A program made the translations under genes and the position numbers. Positions 35,447 to 44,081 of a stretch of DNA of 64,000 nt are shown here, piece after piece (the stretch's first letter is position 1; every line of letters begins with the position of its first letter). The notes under the pieces were generated by a model. The model saw nothing but the letters and a program-made list of their open reading frames with translations, did not search any database and was not told the DNA's origin. Source of the stretch: Lentisphaeria bacterium (GTDB lineage Bacteria; Verrucomicrobiota; Lentisphaeria; Victivallales; Victivallaceae); the NCBI GenBank assembly GCA_022009855.1, contig CP091727.1:1984001-2048000 (forward strand). The letters run 5' to 3'.

Positions 35447-35529
35447 TTTTTTTGTTGGTTCCGGCGTCTCATCTTCTTTTATACATTTCTTCTTTGTTTC
35501 TTATATCTGTGTTTATATCTGTATTAATA

Positions 35530-35919
35530 TTAAAAGTACCATAATCGCGCGCGAGATTTTTCGGAATTTGGCAAATCTGTTTTTCCAATTTTGGAAAATG
35601 CAGATCCTATTATCTTGGCCTCTCCCTTTTCGGTAACGGTGTACCATAGCGTCCTATCTCTAGTGTCTTCGGAAAGAGTTGCGGTTTCAATCAGATCGCA
35701 ATCTTTCAATTTCTCCAACGCATATCTGATTTGCTTGACGGTAAGATATGAGAAAATGATTTCAAAAGCTTTGATCGAATTATAGGTCCATGCTTTGCCG
35801 TCATGGATGTTTTTCCCATTGGCTCGGTTTTTTCAACCCAAAAATAAATGTGTTTAAGCAAGATTGTCGGAACTATTCCGATTTCCTTTGCAAGATCAGT
35901 ATTAAAACTGTGTTCCATA
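35530..35919 (-). CDS. Phage replication-initiator-like HTH protein (frameshifted)
   Basis: ATG 35919 with GGAG ahead. MEHSFNTDLAKEIGIVPTIL and LLKHIYFWVEKTEPMGK continue, after one missing base in the run at 35810-35814, with IHDGKAWTYNSIKAFEIIFS and YLTVKQIRYALEKLKDCDLI. The W.YNS..AF...F.y....QIR..L..L pattern is that of winged-helix phage replication proteins. About 129 residues. Upstream, 35447-35529 is AT-rich with TTATATCTGT repeats and no gene. Confidence 0.65.
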
Positions 35920-35979
35920 ATTTTCTCCATGTTTGAAATTAAGACACAATGGGTCATTAGAGGATCGAATTGAAATCGG

Positions 35980-36277
35980 CTATTCGAGCAGGCCGATGAT
36001 GGTAAGCGTCGTGTTTTCGCTTGCGGAAAGCTTCACATTCAGATCCTGCAGCAGAAAGATCACATTCCACGCCGACGACTTCTTTGCCGCGCAGAGCAAG
36101 GCTTCTTCCCGGCGCAGACGTTTCAAAGGTCTTTCGCTCTCCGGCCAATTCTTGCGGCGTCAAAGCCGATTGGAATACCGGATCTTTCAAATTGCCCTCG
36201 ATTTCTTTCTGTTCCCGCCGGTTCTCGGCAAGCAGCGTTTCCACGACATGATGCGCAACGGATTTTTCCAACATCAT
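35980..36277 (-). CDS. Small early phage protein (frameshifted)
   Basis: ATG 36277. MMLEKSVAHHVVETLLAENR and PVFQSALTPQELAGERK lead, after removing one base in 36132-36134, into RREEALLCAAKKSSAWNVIF and LLQDLNVKLSASENTTLTII, ending at TAG 35980-35982. Without the shift the frame runs to 35957 with unlikely composition. Helical and soluble; function unknown. Confidence 0.5.
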
Positions 36278-36283
36278 TGCACC

Positions 36284-36496
36284 TCACGCCTGAAGGTTCT
36301 TGTACGGCTGAATCGCGGCGATGCAGCCACATCCCCGACACGCTCCCGGCGGAAGCGTCGCATCCGGTTCTTCCAGAATGATTGAGATCATGACATTCTG
36401 GTACTGGAGAATGACCCGTTCGTTGACTACCGTGATCTGAATGGGGTGGGCGAGCGCCGGAGCATTCCCGGCATTGACGGCGGATGTCTTTTTCAT
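36284..36496 (-). CDS. Small phage protein, 70 aa
   Basis: MKKTSAVNAGNAPALAHPIQ begins at ATG 36496 with AGGAGG ahead. VVNERVILQYQNVMISIILE is beta-like and the end holds CRGCGC. The stop lies six bases before the next start. Function unknown. Confidence 0.55.
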   Translation of the reverse strand: MKKTSAVNAGNAPALAHPIQITVVNERVILQYQNVMISIILEEPDATLPPGACRGCGCIAAIQPYKNLQA

Positions 36497-36847
36497 CCTC
36501 TGACCTCCTGTTGTTAAGGCCGTTGACAATTTCGCTCTCTTCCGCCTTTCTACGGGCAAAAAAAGAGCGGGCTTGGGGAGGAGTTAGAAACACGACAACA
36601 GACGCGCCCGCACCGGTTTCCCGGCACAGCTCCCGCAAGCCCGCAAAATTCATTGCGTCCGCGTTAAAATTCCGGAGGTCGCCGCCATGACGGAGGAGAC
36701 TGCCGCTGTTGTTTAGGGTTTCTACGCCCTTTGCGTTTAAAATACCCCGATCCAGCGGATTGTCAAGTATGTCATGGCGGTTTTTCATGTTTTTTTTCTT
36801 TCTGAATTTTTTTCCCGGGGGCGGATCTCCGCCCCCATCTCGGTTGA
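36497..36847. other. Uncertain region, possible small leftward gene
   Basis: A minus-strand frame from ATG 36788 begins MKNRHDILDNPLDRGILNAK and continues plausibly to about 36520 (ELCRETGAGASVVVFLTPPQ; FFARRKAEESEIVNG). It then overlaps the next gene in another frame. The ribosome-binding site is weak. It may be a small gene with another sequence error, or non-coding leader. A TTGACA on the plus strand is at about 36524. Confidence 0.3.
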
Positions 36848-37177
36848 TTACTCTTCGGCCGGTTTGGCCGCGGCCGCCTTGTTGCCGGCGCCCATCGGCA
36901 ATTCCTGCTGTTCGAAATTCAGCGTGAAGAGCGATTCCCCCTTGAACGTGAATTTCGTCTTTTCGCTGAGGTTCAGCGTCGCGTCAACCGCGATTTCGTT
37001 GTTGTTCATCTCGATCCGGGTGCGGAGGTCGAAGGTCAGCTGCGCGGACTGTTCCCCGTCCGCCTCGACGTTCGCCTGTTTGCGCGCCTTGAGGATCTCG
37101 GTGATCTTGTCCGCTCCGCCGTTTTCCAGCGCTTCGCGATACGACTTGACCAGTTCTTCAATCAACATTTCCTGCAT
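36848..37177 (-). CDS. Small early phage protein, 109 aa
   Basis: MQEMLIEELVKSYREALENG begins a protein with a helical first third and a beta second part (LTFDLRTRIEMNNNEIAVDA; KFTFKGESLFTLNFEQQ). Alanine-rich tail (AGNKAAAAKPAEE). It directly follows SSB, so it may be a recombination accessory. No family recognised. Confidence 0.55.
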   Translation of the reverse strand: MQEMLIEELVKSYREALENGGADKITEILKARKQANVEADGEQSAQLTFDLRTRIEMNNNEIAVDATLNLSEKTKFTFKGESLFTLNFEQQELPMGAGNKAAAAKPAEE

Positions 37178-37209
37178 TTCCCTTGTCCTTTCTGTTGGGT
37201 TGGTTGGGG

Positions 37210-37746
37210 TTAGAACGGAATTTCATCTTCCGGATCGTATCCGGGGTCATCTTCCGGCGGATAGGGGGGCTGCGGCGGGGGCGGAGCGCCGAATCCTCCG
37301 TCGTTGCGTCCGCCTTGCCGGGAACTGCTCTGCTGCCGGGCGGCGGGCTGGGAGTATCCGGAATCCCGCCGGTAACCGTCATGCGGCGGCTCCTCCTGCC
37401 GTTCGCCGTCGGCGCGGCTTCCGAGGAACTGAACGACCTCCGCCACCACGGTCAGCCGGGAGCGCTTGCCGCCGCCGTTGCGGTCCTCCCACTGCTCCAG
37501 GCGAAGCCGTCCCTCGACCAGTACCGGCGCACCCTTCTGCAAATACTGCGCGCAGTTCTCCGCGCTGCGCCCCCATACCGCCACATCGACGAATGTGGTC
37601 TCCTCCTGATCCCGGCCGGACTGATCGCGCCAGCGGCGGTTGACCGCGAGCCCGAGGTCACAGATCGCGGTTCCGTTCTGCGTCGTCCGCAGGTCGGGGT
37701 CCCCGGTAAGGTTTCCGATCAGGATCACTTTGTTGAACGATGCCAT
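37210..37746 (-). CDS. ssb: Single-stranded DNA-binding protein
   Basis: 178 residues, intact. The OB fold shows FNKVILIGNLTGDPDLRTTQ, DVAVWGRSAENCAQYLQKGA and LVEGRLRLEQWEDRNGGGKR. A glycine/proline/glutamine-rich linker ends with the acidic tip DPEDEIPF, used to recruit repair partners. Encoded with annealase, exonuclease and NinB-like genes, so it supports phage recombination and replication. Confidence 0.95.
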   Translation of the reverse strand: MASFNKVILIGNLTGDPDLRTTQNGTAICDLGLAVNRRWRDQSGRDQEETTFVDVAVWGRSAENCAQYLQKGAPVLVEGRLRLEQWEDRNGGGKRSRLTVVAEVVQFLGSRADGERQEEPPHDGYRRDSGYSQPAARQQSSSRQGGRNDGGFGAPPPPQPPYPPEDDPGYDPEDEIPF

Positions 37747-37758
37747 AAAAATTTCCTC

Positions 37759-38167
37759 CTATTCGGTTGCTTCATTGGGTTCAGGCACATAGATGCCGAG
37801 CTCCGTCGCCGCCCAGTCGCGGATCGCCTCGATGTAGCTGGTCATCTCCTGCGTATTGAGGTCGGTCGTCGAGACGGGGATGTTCAGGCAGCCGCGCTTG
37901 GGCAGGAACCGCCGGCGCATCTCCTGGTGGAGCGCCTCCAGCTCCTCACTGCCGCGATATCCGCAATTGTCGGCGATGGTTTTCAGCACAACGCCACGGT
38001 AGTAGCGGTTCTGGTCGTCGGTCCGGTGCTTGCGGAGTTTCTCCGCAGTCACCATGACCAGCTGCCCCTTGAGGGGGGAGGAGGTGCTGCTTGATCTTCG
38101 CCGGGTTGATGAAACGGAGCGTCAGATCGTCGCGCACTTCGGCGGCAAAGGTTGGTTTAATCCCCAT
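37759..38167 (-). CDS. NinB-like recombination protein (frameshifted)
   Basis: ATG 38167 overlaps the end of the exonuclease gene. MGIKPTFAAEVRDDLTLRFI gives an N-terminal beta part. KHRTDDQNRYYRGVVLKTIA and NCGYRGSEELEALHQEMRRR give the helical conserved core of NinB/recombination-type proteins. The two halves are in different frames, joined by one base at the run 38073-38078. About 136 residues. Confidence 0.65.
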
Positions 38168-39019
38168 CGATCAGCCCATCCGCCTTGAGTTTCGCATACT
38201 GTTCGCAGAACGGCGCTGCCGTGCAGTAACAACACCGCTTCGCCTTGGCCGGGCGATACTCCACCACGCCGCCGATTTCGTCCGCCAGCTTCTGCGCCTC
38301 CTCCGCCGTCTCCAGCAACCGGAATGCGCGAGATTGCCCTGCCTTCCGGTAGACTGCGTATTTTGCCGGATCCTGCCAGAGCTCCTCCGGGGTGCATTCC
38401 GGCAGACTTCCGAGGGCAAACGCAAACTCGCTCAACCGCTCTTCAAGATATTTTTCAGTCTGCTCGATTGTCCAGAGCTCGATCCGCTGTTCCTGGTAGC
38501 GCAGCGGCGGGTAGCCGCCGCCCTTGGCCGCGTCGGATTTTTTTCCAGTCGGTGAAAAAGAAGTCGATAAACGCATGTCCGGCCGCCTCGATCCCGTTCT
38601 GGTGGAGGAGCCAGCGGTAGATGCTGAGCTGTTTTACATAATCGTCAAACTCGCCGTGGACGATCTTCCAGACGGAGGTGGATTTGTTGTCGCGGATCAC
38701 GCCGTCGATCAGTGCGTCCGGCTTGCCGGAGATCGTGAATCCCATTTTTTCGGCGTAGAACCGTTTCTCGCGGAAATCCCCCTCCCCATAGACGCCCACC
38801 TTTTTCGAGACTGTCGTGGATCGCGGTACCGTACCGTACCGCCAGCAGATCGCTGTAATCCATTGTGAGGTTGTCCGCGTTGAGCCGCTTGAGCGCCCAC
38901 GCCCGCGCCGGGCCGATGAGCGTCGTTGCGGAAATGGTGTCCGGGTTGTAGTCGTATTCATCGAACGCCAGCCAGTCGCAGATGTGACGCGGCAGGTTGA
39001 ATTTGTTGGTGAACTTCAT
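38157..39019 (-). CDS. PD-(D/E)XK exonuclease, RecB/Cas4-like (two frameshifts)
   Basis: ATG 39019 overlaps the upstream stop (ATGA). MKFTNKFNLPRHICDWLAFD, then YGTAIHDSLEK continues into VGVYGEGDFREKRFYAEKMG. The nuclease core is ISGKPDALIDGVIRDNKSTS, with D and D-x-K. The C-terminal half has WTIEQTEKYLEERLSEFAFA and the Cys cluster KRCCYCTAAPFCEQY, which suggests an iron-sulfur site as in Cas4/AddB-type enzymes. Two single-base corrections (38801-38805, 38538-38544) are needed. About 287 residues. It would supply 3' single strands for the Rad52-like annealase. Confidence 0.8.
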
Positions 39020-39297
39020 CGCGTCACCTCCGTGACGGCGGTCTGGAAGTCGACGCCTCTTGCCTTCATGATCTTCGCGGCGTCCCGGACGATTCCCGTT
39101 TCCTGCGGGGTGAACTCTTCGACCCGGGCGCCGATGGCCGCTTCGATCTCCTCGCGCTGGACGCCGAGCGACTGCATGAATTTGACAAGAAGCGCGGCCC
39201 GTTCCTCCGCGGTGGCGCGGGGCGGCGGCGGATTCTGTCCGTTCTGCGGCTGCGCAGTGGCCTGCGGCGAGGCTTTCGGCGTCTGCCCGGTCGTCAT
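39016..39297 (-). CDS. Small recombination-operon protein, 93 aa
   Basis: MTTGQTPKASPQATAQPQNG gives a disordered start. RAALLVKFMQSLGVQREEIE and GIVRDAAKIMKARGVDFQTA are helical. It lies between annealase and exonuclease with overlaps on both sides, so it is probably a cofactor of that pair. Function unknown. Confidence 0.6.
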   Translation of the reverse strand: MTTGQTPKASPQATAQPQNGQNPPPPRATAEERAALLVKFMQSLGVQREEIEAAIGARVEEFTPQETGIVRDAAKIMKARGVDFQTAVTEVTR

Positions 39298-39815
39298 ACC
39301 CGCCGGAGCTTCCCCCCGTCAGAATGGCCGGGAAGCGCCCAATCCGGCAATGCCGGAGCTTTCCAGTAAAACGGCTTTTCGTCAGCGGTTGCCCGGTTCC
39401 ATTCCGGCCCGTTCTGCCGTTCGAACGAACAGATCGCGAAATTCTCGGTCAGGTTGTAGAGATAGCGCCCCATCCCCCACTGGACGGCGGCACGCTTCAT
39501 GGAATCGCTGAATCCGCCCTTAACCGCCTCGATGTCGGTCTCGGAAGCGCCGTCATATTTGGTGATCCATTCGCCGCCGATCCGGATGGAGATCCCGCAG
39601 AGCGTGGATTTCTCGCCCCATTTGGTGAACTCATTGCGCCAGTTGGCCAGTCCGGCGACCTCATCAAGCCGGTTCTGGATTGCGCGGTTGGTGAGATAGC
39701 AGAGGACAAACGCCCACGGCTTGCCATTGGAGACGCCGCAGCGCTGAACGCGCCATTCGACCTCGTTTGCCGCGAACGGCTTCTGAAATTCCCGCATCAT
39801 TTCCTGTTCATTCAT
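39294..39815 (-). CDS. Rad52-family single-strand annealing protein
   Basis: 173 residues, intact. WAFVLCYLTNRAIQNRLDEV, WITKYDGASETDIEAVKGGF and SDSMKRAAVQWGMGRYLYNL match the Rad52/Rad22 phage annealase signature (vKgg.SdsfKRAAv.wGiGRYLy). It anneals complementary single strands for phage recombination and works with the 38157 nuclease and SSB. The end FYWKAPALPDWALPGHSDGG is also common in the family. Confidence 0.85.
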   Translation of the reverse strand: MNEQEMMREFQKPFAANEVEWRVQRCGVSNGKPWAFVLCYLTNRAIQNRLDEVAGLANWRNEFTKWGEKSTLCGISIRIGGEWITKYDGASETDIEAVKGGFSDSMKRAAVQWGMGRYLYNLTENFAICSFERQNGPEWNRATADEKPFYWKAPALPDWALPGHSDGGKLRRV

Positions 39816-39823
39816 TTTTTCAC

Positions 39824-40972
39824 CTATTTGTTGGAGTTGAGTTTTTCGGATTCAACCAAATTCTGGATCGTTTTCCAGCGGCGCGGAATTTCGGTGAAGA
39901 TTTTTCCGCCGGCGCGTTCGAGTTCCAGTTTGCGGTCATAACTGCGGGAATATTTCGCCTCATCCGTAAGAGCCGCCTGGATTCCGAACAGCGATCGGTC
40001 GCCGGTTTCCAGCATCCGCTGGGCGACGGCCTTGTGTTCCGATTCGGTCAGTCCGCAGATCCGGCCGATTTGCTTGGCGAATAGTTCAATATCCAACTCA
40101 TTGCCGGAATCGATTTTGATATCCGCCGCCTGCTGCAGAACATCACGGTAAGAGAGGTAGAGATCCTTGTCGAAAGCAGTTCTGACCGCGGTGCGGATCG
40201 CACTTTCCATTTTTGCGATGGCTTCGCCGCCCTGATGCGGGGAGATTATCGTTCCGGAGACAAGATCGTTGATGTTGCGACCGCGGTGCATGATCTTCAC
40301 CTGGCCGAGTTTTTCACTGCTGAAAATGCAGCCGTTCGTGCAATAGCGGTCGATCAGCAGGATATCCAGTCGGCAATATCCCTGCCCGACTTCCGAATTG
40401 GAGAGGATGAAACCGGGAGAAAACGCCCGTTCGCGGCCATCTGCAAAAATTGAGAACAACGGCTCTTTTGTAACGAGTTTGATGTAGCTCGTTGAATCGG
40501 TGCGATAGCCGCCGATGCTCCGGAATGCCGTAGATTCCGGGGTATCCTCGATTGCATCGAGCATCGCGCCGAATACGACGTCGTCGTCGTACCGCTGATA
40601 GCAGGTGGAGAGCCACGCCCGGAGGGACATTTCCCCATCCCGAGTTGCGCTCATCCGCACCATTTTTTTGTCCGTCGCCCGTCCCAGCAGGCGGTTTGCA
40701 TTGTCGATGTAGAGATCCCGCATCCCTGCCTGCATGAGGTTCCGGCCGAAGGTCGAAAATCCGGGAAGCAGTGTTCCCTCGATCTGGTTCAATGCCACCT
40801 GCTTGACCGGGTGTACCTTCCCCTCGAATGCGGCTTCAATCCGGGTGCCGTTTGGGGCCGGGATCAGGCGGACGCGGTTCGCGTCAACAACGATATCCTC
40901 GCGCCTGGTCTGTTCGATGTCCATCATGACACGCTCAATGGACGCATCAAGAAGCTGGTTCCGATTCTCCAT
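39824..40972 (-). CDS. DUF932-like phage/plasmid protein
   Basis: 382 residues, intact. RLIPAPNGTRIEAAFEGKVH, then GYRTDSTSYIKLVTKEPLFS and IDRYCTNGCIFSSEKLGQVK and MHRGRNINDLVSGTIISPHQ resemble the phage/plasmid-like DUF932 family. AIRTAVRTAFDKDLYLSYRD starts a helical second half. It is the first gene of the recombination operon. Function of the family is unknown; the call is moderate. Confidence 0.6.
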   Translation of the reverse strand: MENRNQLLDASIERVMMDIEQTRREDIVVDANRVRLIPAPNGTRIEAAFEGKVHPVKQVALNQIEGTLLPGFSTFGRNLMQAGMRDLYIDNANRLLGRATDKKMVRMSATRDGEMSLRAWLSTCYQRYDDDVVFGAMLDAIEDTPESTAFRSIGGYRTDSTSYIKLVTKEPLFSIFADGRERAFSPGFILSNSEVGQGYCRLDILLIDRYCTNGCIFSSEKLGQVKIMHRGRNINDLVSGTIISPHQGGEAIAKMESAIRTAVRTAFDKDLYLSYRDVLQQAADIKIDSGNELDIELFAKQIGRICGLTESEHKAVAQRMLETGDRSLFGIQAALTDEAKYSRSYDRKLELERAGGKIFTEIPRRWKTIQNLVESEKLNSNK

Positions 40973-40981
40973 GAAATTACC

Positions 40982-41115
40982 TCACTTGGTTAAAATTTTG
41001 ATCCACATCGGCAACATCATGCCGATGACCACCCCGGCGGCGAAAGCCGTTCCGGGGAGAGTTTGACGATTCGGCAGGGACGCTGCCGGGACGGCCGGGA
41101 GAGATACAGGTTCAT
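40982..41115 (-). CDS. Possible small membrane peptide (frameshifted)
   Basis: ATG 41115 overlaps the upstream TAA (TAAATG). The start MNLYLSRPSR is followed in another frame by PNRQTLPGTAFAAGVVIGMM and LPMWIKILTK, a clear membrane helix ending at TGA 40982-40984. A one-base error is needed. Low confidence. Confidence 0.35.
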
Positions 41116-41253
41116 TTATACCCCTTTTCGCAATTGAAGTTCCGCCTGTCGAATGAATACGCGCGCCAGAACGGTTGCAATTCGTTCAATTTGTTCGACA
41201 GATAATTCACTCTCTTTTTCCATTGGTGACACGAGTTTATGTCCGATTTTCAT
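41116..41253 (-). CDS. Small phage protein, 45 aa
   Basis: MKIGHKLVSPMEKESELSVE then QIERIATVLARVFIRQAELQ is an amphipathic helix. ATG 41253 sits inside a 27-bp operator-like palindrome (41253-41279), so expression is likely under repressor control; ATG 41262 is an alternative. Function unknown. Confidence 0.45.
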   Translation of the reverse strand: MKIGHKLVSPMEKESELSVEQIERIATVLARVFIRQAELQLRKGV

Positions 41254-41279
41254 TGTTACCATTATTGAAATAGTGATAA
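41253..41279. promoter_or_regulatory. Operator-like palindrome O1
   Basis: TTGTTAC - 13 bases - GTGATAA on the plus strand, with AT-rich centre. It is nearly the same as the site at 41477-41503 and lies at the start of the 41116 gene. It is probably a binding site of the 41585-42461 repressor. Confidence 0.55.
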
Positions 41280-41280
41280 A

Positions 41281-41445
41281 TCAGGGCAAAATTTTTTCGA
41301 TCTCTTTTTTGTTGAAAAACCAGTCGCGCCCGCCGGGAATTTTTTTTCCCGGCAACTCTCCATTTGCAGCTTTTTGCCTCACGCGCGTTTTGCTGAGCCG
41401 CAGAAGAGCGGCCACATCGCCGACGGTAATGATCTCTTTTTCCAT
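41281..41445 (-). CDS. Excisionase-like / MerR-type HTH protein
   Basis: 54 residues from ATG 41445. EKEIITVGDVAALLRLSKTR and VRQKAANGELPGKKIPGGRD follow the HTH_17 excisionase fold (helix-turn-helix then wing), with WFFNKKEIEKIL at the end. Adjacent to the integrase-repressor block and downstream of an operator-like site. It could be the recombination directionality factor. Confidence 0.7.
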   Translation of the reverse strand: MEKEIITVGDVAALLRLSKTRVRQKAANGELPGKKIPGGRDWFFNKKEIEKILP

Positions 41446-41476
41446 CCGATATCCTCCGTGTTTGTTCGGGTTTCTA

Positions 41477-41503
41477 TTGTTACTATATTTCAATAAGTGA
41501 CAA
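41477..41503. promoter_or_regulatory. Operator-like palindrome O2
   Basis: TTGTTAC - 13 bases - GTGACAA: the half-sites are inverted repeats (TTGTNAC/GTNACAA). It lies in the divergent region between the excisionase-like gene and the repressor gene, where it could control both. Confidence 0.6.
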
Positions 41504-41584
41504 AATGCAAGCAAATTTATTATTTTTTATTGAAATTTGTTGTAATTGATCTATTTTTAATAATAAACAGTGGAGGATACAACA

Positions 41585-42461
41585 ATGATTCCAATTTCGA
41601 ACGAGTTGCGGGTCGCGATAAAAAAGGCGGCGGAGGATGTGGGGAATCCCTATCAGCTTTCCCTGAAAGCGGGCGTTTCGAATGCGACCGTGTTGAAGTG
41701 GCTGGATGGGAAAACCTCAAAAATTTATGAGAAAACGCTCGAACAGCTTCTGCCGTTGCTGCTCATTCACATGAGCCGGGAGGAGATGGAGAACTACCGC
41801 CAGATTGTTGAATACGGCGTCGCCGAGTGCAAAATTGATCTGTCTCGCGTGGATGAATCCTGCGTGAACGTCGATACCCTGCGTGAACGGCTTGAGGTGT
41901 CCGGAGCGTTTGCTGGAAAAATTGAGCGCGGCTCTGGGAAAGCCTGAATCCTGCGGGGAACCGACGGAAGAACCGGTGTCGAACGATGCGGTTCCGATCA
42001 GCGATTCCGGTATCGTCCCGAAAGCGGTCCCCGTGTTGAGTTTCGCCCAGGCGGCAGGCTATGAGCCTGCGTTTGAGCCGATGTGTGACTATATCCGCGA
42101 AACGAGCGACCGGACGGCGATTTTTTACGATGTTCCGGAGAATTGTTTCGCACTGGAGGTTTCCGGCGATTCCATGGCACCGGATTATCCGAATGGATCC
42201 ATCGCTCTGGTGGCGGCCGGCGAATATCCGCAGCGCGGTGATATTGTCGCGGCAAAATTATCCACCGGGCAGGTGGTGATCAAAGAGTATCACCGAAAAG
42301 ACAATGTGATCCGTCTGGAAAGCATCAATCCGGAGGGAAAAAATTTCGAGTGGCACTGCAAGGAGCAACCCGGATTTGTCATGTGGATGTGGCCGGTGAT
42401 TGAAATCACGCTGAAACCGCGGGCGCAGCGATGGGCAAAACGAGGGCAGGGATACAAATGA
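41585..42461 (+). CDS. S24-family phage repressor (frameshifted)
   Basis: ATG 41585 with GGAGG ahead. The N-terminal HTH is NPYQLSLKAGVSNATVLKWL. The linker changes frame somewhere in 41885-41935 (RLLEKLSAALGKPESC in the second frame). The C-terminal S24/LexA-like domain has CFALEVSGDSMAPDYPNGSI (serine nucleophile in SGDSM) and GDIVAAKLSTGQVVIKEY (lysine). Self-cleavage after DNA damage would induce the prophage. The stop overlaps the integrase ATG. About 292 residues. Confidence 0.85.
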
Positions 42462-43933
42462 AATACCTGATCTATGCCCGTGTCAGCGAACGTGGTTCCG
42501 GATTTGAGGGGCAGACGACGATCCCGATGCAGATAAAAATTTGCGAGGACTATATCCGGCTGATGGGCGGCGAGGTATTCGATCGCCGTTCGGATGAATT
42601 CATTTCCGGGAAAAACATCGACGATCGTCCTGCATTTCGCGGAATCATGGAGGAGCTGCGCAGTGGAACAGCTGGGTGGGATGCGATTATCGTCTACAAA
42701 TTCAGCCGGATCAGTCGCAGTTTGCGGGACAGTCTGAATATTGTCGCGGAGTTGCAGGAACACGGCAAGGGCTTTGTTTCCGCGACAGAGCAATTCGACT
42801 GCACCACCACGACCGGGCAACTGTTTTTCAACATGTTGCAGAGTTTCAATGAATTTGAGCGCAAGCGAACCGCAGACACGATACGCGATAAAATGATGTC
42901 GATTGCCGAAGCGGGGCTGTGGCCGAGCGGGAAACCTCCGTTCGGTTATCGCCGTGGCGAGCGGAAAGACAATCATCTGTACATCGACGAACGAAATGCG
43001 GAGATTGTCCGGGATATTTTTCATTCGTACCTGGATCCGGAGATTCCGGTCTGGTCGATTGTGCGGAAATACCGGAATGTTCTGTCGCGGCCCCGGATTT
43101 TTGCGATTCTGCGGAACCCGGTTTATTGCGGGGTGATTCCGTACGGAGGGAAAATTTTTCCGGGGAAACACTCCGCATTGATTACGCAGGAGACATTCGA
43201 CCGGGTGCAGGAAAAAGCTCCTCGTTCAAATTCCGACATTCGTCCGAAGGCGCAGCGTTACCCTTATTTGCTGGGAGGGCTGGTGGAGTGCATCTGCGGG
43301 CACCGCATGACGCCGGCGAGCGCGAAAAGCGGGCAGTACAATTATTATCGCTGCGTTGATGTGGATTTCTGCAAACGGCGTGTTTCAGCGCAAAAAATCG
43401 AGCAGGCGGTGATCGACTATTTCAAGAATTGGGAATTGAGCAAGGAGATCATCGAGGCGACGCTTGCAAAGATCGATGAGGAACTGGAGCGCAGGTCGGA
43501 ATCAAACAATCCGGAGCTGGAAACTGTTCGAACAGCGATTGCGAGAGTTCAGGCGGAACGGAAGCGGACGTTTTCGCTGTTGCTGAACGGTTCATTGAAT
43601 CAATCGCTGATCGACATGGCGAACTCACGGATTGCAGATCTTGACGAGGAATTATCCGGCCTGCAGAGCCGCCAGGAGCTGTTGCAGAACCAGCAGAAAC
43701 TCGGGAGCGACGTTCACAAGCTGGCGAAGGCACTGTTGCTGCAAACGAAAACGTTCAGCGAAGCATTGCGTGCAGCGGGGGAGTGTTCTTCTGACGACCT
43801 GCGCACCTTAATTCACGCAAACATCCAGAAGGTGATCGACAACGGCGACGGAACATTCCGGATTATTCCACGCAACAGGATCAGTTCGACGAATAGTAAA
43901 GAATGGTACACCCGACGAGATTCGAACTCATGA
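42458..43933 (+). CDS. int: Large serine integrase
   Basis: 491 residues from ATG 42458. The catalytic domain has KYLIYARVSERGSGFEGQTT (serine nucleophile in ARVS) and AIIVYKFSRISRSLRDSLNI. The recombinase domain is PFGYRRGERKDNHLYIDERN and RPRIFAILRNPVYCGVI. The zinc ribbon is LGGLVECICGHRMTPASAKS with YYRCVDVDFC, and then a coiled-coil. Its last ten codons (EWYTRRDSNS) are encoded by the tRNA-Arg fragment at 43902-43956. This is the usual sign of an integrase gene that ends at its attachment site. It integrates and, with a directionality factor, excises the prophage. Confidence 0.95.
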   Translation: MKYLIYARVSERGSGFEGQTTIPMQIKICEDYIRLMGGEVFDRRSDEFISGKNIDDRPAFRGIMEELRSGTAGWDAIIVYKFSRISRSLRDSLNIVAELQEHGKGFVSATEQFDCTTTTGQLFFNMLQSFNEFERKRTADTIRDKMMSIAEAGLWPSGKPPFGYRRGERKDNHLYIDERNAEIVRDIFHSYLDPEIPVWSIVRKYRNVLSRPRIFAILRNPVYCGVIPYGGKIFPGKHSALITQETFDRVQEKAPRSNSDIRPKAQRYPYLLGGLVECICGHRMTPASAKSGQYNYYRCVDVDFCKRRVSAQKIEQAVIDYFKNWELSKEIIEATLAKIDEELERRSESNNPELETVRTAIARVQAERKRTFSLLLNGSLNQSLIDMANSRIADLDEELSGLQSRQELLQNQQKLGSDVHKLAKALLLQTKTFSEALRAAGECSSDDLRTLIHANIQKVIDNGDGTFRIIPRNRISSTNSKEWYTRRDSNS

Positions 43934-43956
43934 CCTTCTACTCCGGAGGCAGACGC
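43902..43956. repeat. Attachment repeat (attL of the island / attR of the prophage): 3' part of tRNA-Arg
   Basis: 55 bases identical to 61116-61170, in the same orientation. It begins with the T-arm and acceptor side and ends in the anticodon stem. Only the 3' 53 bases of the tRNA are present, so it is not a functional tRNA gene. It marks the left end of the 17.2-kb element and the right end of the prophage. Confidence 0.9.
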
Positions 43957-43997
43957 AAAACGGCATTTTTGAGCTTGGTTTTCCTGTAAATATACAT

Positions 43998-44017
43998 TTT
44001 CGCAAAATTTTCGCAAA
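43998..44017. repeat. Putative integrase arm site (left)
   Basis: Two tandem copies of TTTCGCAAA in TTTCGCAAAATTTTCGCAAA. The same 20 bases occur at 61017-61036. Tandem, AT-rich and close to both ends: features of tyrosine-integrase arm sites. Confidence 0.6.
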
Positions 44018-44081
44018 ATGGTTTTGAGTTTGAGTCTTTTCATGGTATCTTATTTGTCAGATCAAGGAAAGGGCTGGTATC

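Larger units (their letters stand above)
1..43933. mobile_element. Tailed-phage prophage (left end outside window)
   Basis: Nearly all genes from 29 to 41445 are on the minus strand and form a complete phage programme: recombination, replication, head, tail and accessory genes. The repressor and serine integrase lie at the right end on the plus strand. The right boundary is the 55-bp tRNA-Arg repeat at 43902-43956, which the integrase gene enters. No left attachment site is visible, so the left end lies before base 1. A tail tube, a tape measure and a large terminase show a tailed phage with a long tail; I cannot tell contractile from non-contractile. Two insertion sequences interrupt the head module, so function is uncertain. 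Confidence 0.9.

Noticed and set aside
43905..43956. tRNA-like sequence
   Set aside because: Only the 3' part of tRNA-Arg is present (no D-arm or 5' acceptor strand), so it is an attachment-site remnant and not a tRNA gene.
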